Shown: positions 15,369 through 22,276 of the stretch, in pieces
Numbering within the stretch: the stretch's first letter is position 1
Layout: the number at the start of each line of letters is the position of its first letter
Source of the DNA: Pseudomonadota bacterium
GTDB lineage: Bacteria > Pseudomonadota > Alphaproteobacteria > JAAXGF01
DNA: 38,287 nt
Assembly (NCBI GenBank): GCA_022563655.1
Contig: JADFMW010000002.1
Coordinates: 1 to 38,287, forward strand
Direction of reading: 5' to 3'
Notes under the pieces: model-generated
The model's database searches: none
The model's input: the letters and a program-made list of their open reading frames with translations, nothing else
Told to the model about the DNA's origin: nothing
Position numbers and translations under genes: made by a program

Positions 15369-18355
15369 CGTCTATTCGCCAGCACTTCGAAGGTTTGACG
15401 GATCGATTCGAGAAGGGTTTCCATCCGCGCCAGCGCCTGTTCCGCGGCGATGAACCGCGCGGTCATCGATTCGCGCAGGATCGCGAGTCGTCTGTCGATG
15501 CCATCGATGCGGTCCTGGGCAGTTATGTTCTGCCCTTCGAGCGTGGCGATCTCGCCCTGGATCGCGCCGTTCGTCTTGTCGAGGAAACCGTCCAGCGTGA
15601 AGTACGTCTGGGCCCCGACGCCGATGGTGAAATCGAGCTGAATGCCCGAGGTGCTCGCGGCGCCCGAATAGAACACCTGCAAGCCCTCGGCGCCGCTTTG
15701 GAGCGAGACCGTGAGCGCGCGGCCGCTGATCGATACCGTGCCGTCGCCGCTGCCGTCGGCGGCGCCGTTGATGTTGGCCGAGTCGATGATGTTGGCGTCG
15801 GGCGTGAACGACATCTTGGTCAGCAGGTCGCCGGTGTCGTTGTCGATGACCAACGGATCGATGCTCGAGTTGACCGCGATGTGCGCGCCGGTCGTGTCGT
15901 CGACGACGATTGCGGTGACACCGCTGATGGCCGCGTCGTTGATCGCCGTGGCAAGCGTCTCGAGGGTGTCGGTCGTTACGTCGTAGGCGACGGCGAAGCC
16001 GTTGATGTCGAAGGTCCCCGAGGTGGTGGCGCCGGTGCTGCTCGCGTCGTCGAGCGTCGCCGTCTTGTCGACGACGATCGCCGAGTTCTGGTCGAAGTTG
16101 CCTATGGTGCCGATGTTGAGCGTGTAGCCGCTGGTGTTGAAGCTGGTATTGCCGGTGAAGCTGATGAGGGAGACGTTGGGGTCGGAGCTGCTAAATTCGA
16201 ACGTAAACAGCCGGCGCACGTCGTCGATGTTGCCCAGCAGCGCCGTGTCGAGCTTCGTGTCGTCGATCCCGAGCGTGTTGAAGTCGAGCTCGCTGCTCTG
16301 CTCGGCGTTGTTGACCAGATCGACGCCGATCTGCGCCAGCACCGAGAAGTCGATGCTCACGCCCGTCGCGCCCAGGCCCACGATGTTGGCGAGCTGGCTG
16401 CGTACGTCGTTCATGATCCGGCTGCCGAACAGGACCCCGCTCTCGTCTCCTTTGAGACCGGTGGCCGGGTCGACCTGGTTTTCCGTGTTGATGAAGACGC
16501 GCACGGCGTTGTAGGCGTCGACCAGACCCACGATCGCCGACTTCACCGCCGCCAGGTCCTGCTCGATGTCGATCTTGATTTTGGTGTCCGGCTCGCTTTG
16601 GAACAGCGATAGCGTAACGCCGGCGAAGATGTCGGAGATAGTGTTGCCCGAGCGCTCGATCACCAGGTCGTTGTCGACGCCAAGATTGCCCAGGAGCCCG
16701 GTAGTGTCGGTGACGGTGAGCGAGGCGTTGGTGGTGGTGATGTCCATGCGGAAGCCGGCGCCGTCCTCGACCACCGTGGCGGTGACGTTGGCGACGGTGC
16801 TGGTGATGCGGTCGGCGATGTCCTGGAGCGAATCGACGCTGGCGTCGTAAGAGACCGACGTCGCATCGACCAGGAAGCTGCCGGTCGCGTTGGTCACCGA
16901 GATCACGTCCGCGAGGTCGCCCGTCTTGCTGGTGATCACGTTCGATTCGAAGCGGTCGGCGTCGACCAGCCCGTCGGCGGTCAGGCGCGCCGTCTGCGCC
17001 TTCTGCAGCACGTTGGCGAACGGGTTGCCGCTCGACATCACCAGGTTCTCGAGCTCGTGCAGCTCGATCGAGGCCGCTGTCTCGGTGCCGTCGAAGGTCG
17101 CGGTCACGTTGAACTCTATATCGAGCGAGTTGCCGCCGCCGTCGCTCAGCGTGACGGTCTTGAGCCCGGTCGAGGTTCCGTCGAAGGTGCCGCTGAAGGC
17201 GCCCGCCGTGATCGTGATGGCGGCGGGGGTCGCTAGACTTCCGAAGGTCAGCGTCGTCGAGGCGATGCCCGAGACGTCGCCGGTGCTGTCGGTGATCTTG
17301 ATCGTCGCGGCATCGATCGCGCCGGTGCCCAGGGTGATCGACGCCGTGTCGGCTGCGACGGTGATGTCGGTGCTCTTGTCGAAGTTCTCGTTGAGCACGA
17401 TGCTAACGCCGAACGAGTCGAAGCTCGCGGTCTCGATCTTGCCGGTTGCGATCGCGGTCGACGACAGCGTCGCCGTGTCGGTGGCGCCGTCGCCGCGCGT
17501 CAGGGTAAGGAGCTTGGTGGCGCTGTCGTAGCTGATCAGGAAGGCCGAGTCGCTTTGCGTGCCGTCGAAGGCGACGTGTGCGAACCCGTCGGCGCTTTCG
17601 ACCTTGCTGGCCGCGAGCCCGTTGCGGAACCCGGCGGTGCCGTTGGTCGACGACAGCCCAAGGCTAGACAGCACGGTTCCCGAATCGGTGATCACCAGGT
17701 CGGCGCCGGTCGCGTCGTTGGTGATGATGAGGTAGTGCTCGGTGCTGGTCACCGTGACGATGCTCGCGGTCACGCCGCTTGGCGTGGTGCCGGTGTTGGC
17801 GTTGTTGATGCGCTCGCGGATGTCGAGCAGGCTGTCCGTTGCCGCGACGGTGATCGTGGTGTCGGTGGAAGCGCCGGTGATGGTGAAGCTGCCCGAGATG
17901 GCGAGCGCGTCGGACTGGCTGGCGAACGCCGTGCTGGAGATCTTGTGCGCGGTGGCGATGCGCCTGATCTCGATTTCGTGGCTGCCGGTGGCGGCGGCGC
18001 TGGTCACGCTCACCCCCATCAGGCTGCCGGCGGCCGCCGGCGTCTGGCCGTCGGTGCGGCTGGTCGAGGCGAACACTTGGTTGTTGTTGAATATGTCTCC
18101 CGAGCCGCCGACCGTCACGGCGCCGCGCAAGGTGCTCACGGCGTTCTTGAGGCTGTCCATGAGCGCGCGCAGATCGGTGAGCGCGGCGATCTCCTCTTCG
18201 TTGCCCGTGATTCGGGTCTCCAGGGTAACCGCCGGGATCCGCTTGGCCGCGATGATGGCGTCGACGGTGCCGACGAAGTCGATGCCCGTCGCGAGGCCCG
18301 AGAACGACGCGCGGCCCGAGCTGTCGACGACGAGACTATCGAGGTTCAGAGGCAT
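15365..18355 (-). CDS. fliD: Flagellar filament cap protein FliD (long form)
   Basis: 996 aa, roughly twice the usual length. The N-terminal D0 region is present (SFSGLATGIDFVGTVDAIIA, then VTLETRITGNEEEIAALTDL), as is the C-terminal coiled coil (NGAIQGEIATLEGQNITAQD, RIDGIDRRLAILRESMTARF, EQALARMETLLESIRQTFEV). In between are Thr/Ser/Asp-rich beta repeats typical of secreted adhesin-like domains, several with TITDTTG-like strands. FliD caps the filament and folds arriving flagellin. No strong ribosome binding site precedes the ATG at 18355. The gene follows fliC in the same direction. Confidence 0.92.
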   Translation of the reverse strand: MPLNLDSLVVDSSGRASFSGLATGIDFVGTVDAIIAAKRIPAVTLETRITGNEEEIAALTDLRALMDSLKNAVSTLRGAVTVGGSGDIFNNNQVFASTSRTDGQTPAAAGSLMGVSVTSAAATGSHEIEIRRIATAHKISSTAFASQSDALAISGSFTITGASTDTTITVAATDSLLDIRERINNANTGTTPSGVTASIVTVTSTEHYLIITNDATGADLVITDSGTVLSSLGLSSTNGTAGFRNGLAASKVESADGFAHVAFDGTQSDSAFLISYDSATKLLTLTRGDGATDTATLSSTAIATGKIETASFDSFGVSIVLNENFDKSTDITVAADTASITLGTGAIDAATIKITDSTGDVSGIASTTLTFGSLATPAAITITAGAFSGTFDGTSTGLKTVTLSDGGGNSLDIEFNVTATFDGTETAASIELHELENLVMSSGNPFANVLQKAQTARLTADGLVDADRFESNVITSKTGDLADVISVTNATGSFLVDATSVSYDASVDSLQDIADRITSTVANVTATVVEDGAGFRMDITTTNASLTVTDTTGLLGNLGVDNDLVIERSGNTISDIFAGVTLSLFQSEPDTKIKIDIEQDLAAVKSAIVGLVDAYNAVRVFINTENQVDPATGLKGDESGVLFGSRIMNDVRSQLANIVGLGATGVSIDFSVLAQIGVDLVNNAEQSSELDFNTLGIDDTKLDTALLGNIDDVRRLFTFEFSSSDPNVSLISFTGNTSFNTSGYTLNIGTIGNFDQNSAIVVDKTATLDDASSTGATTSGTFDINGFAVAYDVTTDTLETLATAINDAAISGVTAIVVDDTTGAHIAVNSSIDPLVIDNDTGDLLTKMSFTPDANIIDSANINGAADGSGDGTVSISGRALTVSLQSGAEGLQVFYSGAASTSGIQLDFTIGVGAQTYFTLDGFLDKTNGAIQGEIATLEGQNITAQDRIDGIDRRLAILRESMTARFIAAEQALARMETLLESIRQTFEVLANRR

Positions 18356-18483
18356 TTCGGTGTCCGGTCGGTGAGGCTAGGCAACTTTTATCGCAACCCG
18401 AACCGCTCCCGTCGAAACCGCTGCGGCGCTTGTGGCGTCCATCGCGCCCTCGCTTCGCCCTCGGCGCCGACGTCCGCGGGGAG

Positions 18484-18519
18484 GAAAAAGGTGGAGGGAG
18501 GATGCGATCCCCCCTCCAC
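18484..18519 (-). terminator. Rho-independent terminator of fliC
   Basis: Minus strand: GTGGAGGG, a partly paired 13-nt middle, and CCCTCCAC, followed by CTTTTTCC. It begins 10 bp past the fliC stop and would separate the abundant flagellin transcript from fliD. I see no gene and no clear promoter in the rest of 18356-18528. Confidence 0.85.
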
Positions 18520-18528
18520 TCGGTACTA

Positions 18529-19725
18529 CTACTGCAACAGCCTGAGCAGGTTCTGCGGGATCTGGTTGGCCTGGGCCAACATCGCCACGCCAGCCTGCAA
18601 CAGCACTTGCTTGCTGGTGAAGTTGATGATCTCGGAAGCGATGTCGAGGTCCATCAGAGTGCTCCGGGCCGCCTCGGCGTTCTCGATCGACGAGGCCAGG
18701 TTGGCGGACGCGAACTCGAGCCGGTTCTGGCTCGCGCCGATGGTCGCCCGCGACTGGTTGAGGGTGTCGATGGCGCTCGCCAGCGCCGTGATCGACGCGT
18801 TGGCGTTCGAGCTGGTGGCGCCGCTGATGACCGAGGCGCTGACGCCAAGGGCGGACGAGGTGACCGAATCGATCGTGAACGACAGATCGTCTTCCGTGGA
18901 GATGGTGCCCGTCCCCACCTTGAACGTAACGGTCGTGCCGGCGGTGCCGGTGAGGGTGATCGTCGAGTCGGTGGTCGCGTACGTATCGGCCGCCGAGTTG
19001 AACGCGGTGTTCAACTGTAGCGTGATGGTGCCGTTCTCGGTGGACGAGTTGTTGGTCAGCACGACCACGGTGCTGGTGAGCAACGCGTTGGCGCCCGCGC
19101 CGCCATTGAGAGCAGTCGCATCGATCGTGCCGGTGTAGGCGGTGCCGCCAACGGTTATCTCGAAGATGTTGGTGCTGGCGGTGTAGTTGGCAGTCGTCGA
19201 GGCGGCGGCGGTGATCCCGGTGGACGAGATCGACTCGACGCCGTCGCTGACGGCAAAACCAGCACCCGCGCCGGTACCGGCGGCCGTCTCCGAACCGCTG
19301 ACCCCGCCTTGCGTGAGCTTGGTGCCGTTGAACTCGGTGTCGTTCGCGATCCGGTCGATTTCCGACCGCAGCGCCGTGAACTCGCTGTTCAGAATGGCCC
19401 GCTCGGTAGTGCCGAGCTGGTCGGATGCCGCTTGCGTGGCCAGCGACTTCATCCGCACCAGGATGTCCGCCACCGTGGCCATCGCGCCGTCGGCGACCTG
19501 CAACATCGAGGATGCCTGGCCGGTGTTGACGTTGGCCTGCTTGAGGGCCTCGACCTCGGCCCTGAGGCGCGATCCGACGGCCAGTGACGCGGCGTCGTCC
19601 TTGGCCGAAACCACGCGCGTACCTGCTGAGAGCTTCGACAGCGAGGACGTCACCTGCATGTCGGTCCGCGCGAGGTTGCGGTGGGCGACGTTCGCCGCGA
19701 AGTTGGAAATAATGTTAAGAGCCAT
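18529..19725 (-). CDS. fliC: Flagellin
   Basis: 398 aa. The N-terminal D0/D1 is MALNIISNFAANVAHRNLAR, SLSKLSAGTRVVSAKDDAAS, then AEVEALKQANVNTGQASSML. The C-terminal D1/D0 is SIENAEAARSTLMDLDIASE and VLLQAGVAMLAQANQIPQNL with the final LLRLLQ. About residues 140-300 are a Ser/Thr/Gly-rich surface region. The ATG at 19725 has AGGAG nine bases upstream. A sigma-54 promoter and two FlbD-type palindromes lie upstream, and fliD-fliS lie downstream. It is the only flagellin in the window. Confidence 0.97.
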   Translation of the reverse strand: MALNIISNFAANVAHRNLARTDMQVTSSLSKLSAGTRVVSAKDDAASLAVGSRLRAEVEALKQANVNTGQASSMLQVADGAMATVADILVRMKSLATQAASDQLGTTERAILNSEFTALRSEIDRIANDTEFNGTKLTQGGVSGSETAAGTGAGAGFAVSDGVESISSTGITAAASTTANYTASTNIFEITVGGTAYTGTIDATALNGGAGANALLTSTVVVLTNNSSTENGTITLQLNTAFNSAADTYATTDSTITLTGTAGTTVTFKVGTGTISTEDDLSFTIDSVTSSALGVSASVISGATSSNANASITALASAIDTLNQSRATIGASQNRLEFASANLASSIENAEAARSTLMDLDIASEIINFTSKQVLLQAGVAMLAQANQIPQNLLRLLQ

Positions 19726-19820
19726 GACTAAGTTCTCCTACTTGGATTTACGAGGTTGGCGTCATGCCAGTGCGCGCCGCCTCCGCTTCGGGGACGAAAC
19801 GCGCTTCTCGCCGTGCTTTG

Positions 19821-19838
19821 TTGCAAGCTGCGGGCCAA
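19821..19838 (-). promoter_or_regulatory. Sigma-54 promoter of fliC
   Basis: Minus strand TTGGCCCGCAGCTTGCAA; GG and GC are 12 bp apart and the -12 element is TTGCA. Predicted start near 19812, giving an 86-nt leader. Confidence 0.85.
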
Positions 19839-19901
19839 CCGTGCCAAGGGCGTAGTTTCAACGGCTTAGCCGGGGTCCGCGGCGCCCGGCCGCGCCTGGA
19901 C

Positions 19902-19916
19902 CGGCAAAAATTTCCG
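19902..19916 (-). promoter_or_regulatory. FlbD (ftr-like) enhancer site 1 of fliC
   Basis: CGGCA-AAAAT-TTCCG (one mismatch to CGGCA-N5-TGCCG), about 90-105 bp upstream of the predicted fliC start. 34 bp, about three helical turns, separate it from the next site. Confidence 0.6.
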
Positions 19917-19935
19917 CCGCTTGTCGAATGTTGCC

Positions 19936-19950
19936 CGGCAAAAGCTGCCG
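19936..19950 (-). promoter_or_regulatory. FlbD (ftr-like) enhancer site 2 of fliC
   Basis: Perfect CGGCA-AAAGC-TGCCG, about 125-140 bp upstream of the predicted fliC start. Confidence 0.65.
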
Positions 19951-19980
19951 CCCTGCGCGGCCCCGACCGCGGCCCGCTCG

Positions 19981-20051
19981 ACGGCCCGGAGTTGCCCGGC
20001 GAGGAAAACAAGCAACAAGACATCGACGCTCTGCTGGCCGGGCTTGAATGA
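19981..20051 (+). pseudogene. 3' remnant of a cheZ-like gene
   Basis: Immediately after repeat copy 1 the + strand reads GPELPGEENKQQDIDALLAG then LE and a stop. A C-terminal Q-x-DIDALLA-x-L peptide at the end of the protein is the tail pattern of alphaproteobacterial CheZ proteins, whose last helix binds CheY. The frame continues upstream through the repeat but that part is non-homologous filler, so the gene is beheaded at the junction. The peptide is short; the similar motif in FliM lies at the N-terminus, which argues against FliM. Confidence 0.45.
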
Positions 20052-20242
20052 GCGGCTGTGGAAAAGGCCTGGAACCCAAGCGACAGGAAACGCGCGGCCC
20101 CCCGGCCTTCGTCCTGCTCATCCTGTTGAGCCGCACTTAGCGAATAGTAGCGATGTCTCAACAGGCTAGCCGACAGAACTTCAAGCTCAATCGCTCCGCC
20201 GCGTTGGCAGAGTGGCGTCAACTCGCCGCGTTAGAGTCTTGA

Positions 20243-20407
20243 CCGCCCCGACCTACCAGCTCACGCCCAGTTAATCTGACAAAGCCCCACGAACGCATCA
20301 AGCAGGAAAACCTCGCGGCGGCGGCGGCGACGACGGCTTGCTGGCCGGAGACCAAAAAGACTGCGAAGAAAAAGACTGCGAAGAAAAAGACCGCTAAGCC
20401 GCTCTAA
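20243..20407 (+). pseudogene. Remnant coding stretch with Lys-rich histone-like tail
   Basis: An open stretch without a credible start ends ETKKTAKKKTAKKKTAKPL and stop. The tail is made by a 15-bp tandem repeat (AAGACTGCGAAGAAA, about 2.7 copies, 20357-20398). Lys-Ala-Thr tails of this kind are seen in histone H1-like and other nucleic-acid-binding proteins. I take it as a 3' fragment. The rest of 20052-20513 shows no supportable gene. Confidence 0.3.
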
Positions 20408-20513
20408 ACCCCTCTCCCTTAAAGAGTTATTAAGCATACGGCTGCGATACTCCGCGCACAGTCGAAGGCCGAAACCTCTATCGGCCCGGGCCCTGCAAAG
20501 AGTTATCCAGGCC

Positions 20514-20857
20514 ATGAGCGCATCGCTCGCGCCACGACCCAAAATGACGCTCGCCGTCGCGCTCGCCGAGGGTGCTTCAAACCATGACGAGAGTCCCCGT
20601 GTCACGGCGACGGCCGGGGCGCCGTGGCCGAGCAGATCATCGCCATCGCTCTCGACCATGGCGTCAAGCTGCGCGAGGACGCCGACCTGGCCGGGGTCCT
20701 GGCGGCGCTCGACATCGACAGCCCCATACCCCTCGGCGCCCTGAGCACGGTCACCGGAATCCTGAGCTATGTTCACCGCGCCAGAGGCGCGCCCGATAAT
20801 TGCGCCAGAGGCGCGCCCGATGATTCCGCCATGGACAATTCGGAGGACGCTCCATGA
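20514..20857 (+). pseudogene. FlhB C-terminal-domain-like protein (FhlB type), frameshifted
   Basis: Two frames together make one protein. Frame one gives MSASLAPRPKMTLAVALAEG and on to DESPRVT. After about base 20603 the reading moves to GDGRGAVAEQIIAIALDHGV, then LREDADLAGVLAALDIDSPI and TGILSYVHRA. This is the stand-alone homologue of the FlhB cytoplasmic domain that often sits in alphaproteobacterial flagellar operons. A single missing base in GTCACGGCGAC would explain the break; sequencing error or true decay are both possible. The 3' end carries a 24-bp tandem duplication. Its stop overlaps the next ATG (ATGA). Confidence 0.75.
20778..20825. repeat. 24-bp tandem duplication in the fhlB-like gene
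   Basis: Units 20778-20801 and 20802-20825 (GCGCCAGAGGCGCGCCCGAT plus four bases) differ at one position and encode ARGAPDN/ARGAPDD in the C-terminal tail. Confidence 0.9.
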
Positions 20858-21186
20858 TGACTGAAGATCTCAAACCGGTGGAGCTCAAGGCCCGGCTCGC
20901 CGAGGCGAGCGCCACCATCGATGTGGCGCGCCGCGCCCTGAACGACGGCAAGGTCGTCAGTCTCGACGGCCTCGAGGCCCATGTGGATATCACCTGCAAG
21001 GGGATCATCGCCCTGCCGAAGGCCGAGAGCGAGGTATTGCAGCCGCCGATGCTGGCGCTGATCGACGGCCTCGAGCAGCTTTCCGGCGCGCTCGGTCAGG
21101 ATCATCGTGAAACCCAGGACGCCCTCAACACCCTGAACGACCGCCAACGCGCCCAGTCGGCTTATGCAAAGAACAGCAGGGGCTGA
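20854..21186 (+). CDS. Uncharacterised small helical protein of the fliO-fliP operon
   Basis: 110 aa, predicted mainly helical (VELKARLAEASATIDVARRA, LIDGLEQLSGALGQDHRETQ). I do not recognise the family. Size, helicity and place between the FlhB-like gene and fliO suggest an export accessory or chaperone of FliT/FlgN type, but no motif proves it. The ATG at 20854 has GGAGG seven bases upstream and overlaps the preceding stop, so it is translationally coupled. Confidence 0.75.
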   Translation: MMTEDLKPVELKARLAEASATIDVARRALNDGKVVSLDGLEAHVDITCKGIIALPKAESEVLQPPMLALIDGLEQLSGALGQDHRETQDALNTLNDRQRAQSAYAKNSRG

Positions 21187-21215
21187 CCGCCGTGCGTCAT
21201 AGCGGTTCCTGAACC

Positions 21216-21524
21216 ATGGACCTGGACAGTTACTTCCGATTCCTGGCGGCGCTGGTCCTGGTGATCGCGCTGATCGGCGCGGTCGCCTGGGTGGTGCGCA
21301 GATTTGGCCTCGCCGGGCGGTTGCCGTCGATCGGCGGGCGGACCGCGCGCCGTCTCGGCGTGGTCGAATACATGACGCTCGACCCCAAGACCCGCCTGGT
21401 GCTCATACGGCGCGACGACACCCAGCATCTGCTGCTGCTGGGCGCCGCCGGCCCGGTCGTCGTCGAACGGGGCATCGAGGCGCTGCCCGAACCCGAAACA
21501 ATCAAGGCGGAGGCCGCCGAATGA
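21216..21524 (+). CDS. fliO: Flagellar biosynthetic protein FliO
   Basis: 102 aa. One N-terminal TM segment (FRFLAALVLVIALIGAVAWV) is followed by a small basic/beta domain (RRLGVVEYMTLDPKTRLVLI, RRDDTQHLLLLGAAGPVVVE), the FliO pattern. FliO helps assemble the FliP ring of the export gate. It overlaps fliP by 4 bp (ATGA), so the pair is coupled. Confidence 0.93.
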   Translation: MDLDSYFRFLAALVLVIALIGAVAWVVRRFGLAGRLPSIGGRTARRLGVVEYMTLDPKTRLVLIRRDDTQHLLLLGAAGPVVVERGIEALPEPETIKAEAAE

Positions 21525-22273
21525 TCCGCAGATTCTCCACCCTGTTCTGTCTTTCGGCCGTTTGTCTGATTGTCCTGGCGACGATGGCGACGCCGGCAGT
21601 GGCGCAATCCTTCTCGTTCGACATGGGCGACGCCGGCGGCAGTTTCACCGGGCGCATCATCCAGCTTCTCGTCCTCATGACGGTCTTGACCCTGGCGCCG
21701 TCGATCCTGGTGGTGGTGACCTCATTCACCCGGATCGTGGTGGTGCTGTCGATCATCCGCAGCGCCCTCGGCCTGCAGCAGACCCCGCCCAACGCGGTGC
21801 TCATAAGCCTGGCGCTGTTTCTCACCGCCTTCATCATGGCGCCGACCTTCGAGACCGCCTATGTCAACGGCATCGAGCCGCTGATCAACGAAGAGATTTC
21901 CGAGGAAGAGGCCTTCGAGCGCACCGTGGCGCCGGTCCACGGCTTCATGATGCAGCATGTGCGCGAGAAGGACCTGGCGTTGTTTCTCAACATCGCCGAC
22001 GAGCCGCCGCCGGAAAGCGCCGCCGATGTGCCGCTCAGGATCCTGGTGCCGTCCTTCATCATAAGCGAACTCAAGCGCGCCTTCGAGATCGGCTTCCTGG
22101 TGTTCATACCCTTTGTCATCATCGACATGGTTGTCGCCTCGGTGCTCATGCCCATGGGCATGATGATGCTGCCCCCGGTGATGATCTCCCTGCCGTTCAA
22201 GCTGATTTTCTTTGTCCTAGTCGACGGCTGGTATCTGATCACCGGCAGCCTCGTGCAAAGTTTCAGCGTCTGA
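21521..22273 (+). CDS. fliP: Flagellar export gate protein FliP
   Basis: 250 aa, full length. A cleavable signal peptide (to about residue 28, ATPAVAQS) precedes TM regions bearing the FliP signatures PSILVVVTSFTRIVVVLSII and FVIIDMVVASVLMPMGMMML with PPVMISLPFKLIFFVLVDGW. FliP forms the export channel with FliQ and FliR. It is the only complete export-channel gene in the inserted block; fliQ, fliR and flhB are not in the window, so whether this copy is the cell's only fliP cannot be told. Confidence 0.97.
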   Translation: MIRRFSTLFCLSAVCLIVLATMATPAVAQSFSFDMGDAGGSFTGRIIQLLVLMTVLTLAPSILVVVTSFTRIVVVLSIIRSALGLQQTPPNAVLISLALFLTAFIMAPTFETAYVNGIEPLINEEISEEEAFERTVAPVHGFMMQHVREKDLALFLNIADEPPPESAADVPLRILVPSFIISELKRAFEIGFLVFIPFVIIDMVVASVLMPMGMMMLPPVMISLPFKLIFFVLVDGWYLITGSLVQSFSV

Positions 22274-22276
22274 TCC

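Larger units (their letters stand above)
19867..19980. repeat. Long direct repeat, copy 1 (flagellin enhancer)
   Basis: 114 bp, matched by 25362-25474 with three substitutions and one 1-bp indel (about 97%). It starts TAGCCGGGGTCC and ends CCCGCTCG. It contains two palindromes of the FlbD type. It marks the left edge of the inserted + strand block: fliC promoter sequence lies to its left and the 3' end of a cheZ-like gene begins immediately to its right. Confidence 0.93.

Noticed and set aside
18356..18483. Sigma-54 promoter for fliD
   Set aside because: The only GG-N10-GC arrangement lacks TGGCAC and TTGC features, and no palindrome accompanies it.
19764..19980. Possible gene through repeat copy 1 on the plus strand
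   Set aside because: Substitutions between copies are mild in this frame, but the upstream part is the fliC promoter and the copies diverge right after the repeat; regulatory function explains the sequence better.
20261..20776. 171-codon minus-strand open frame in the block
   Set aside because: Antisense to the Lys-rich remnant and fhlB-like gene; the RRRRRR and SLFLRSLF runs are mirror images of the repeats.
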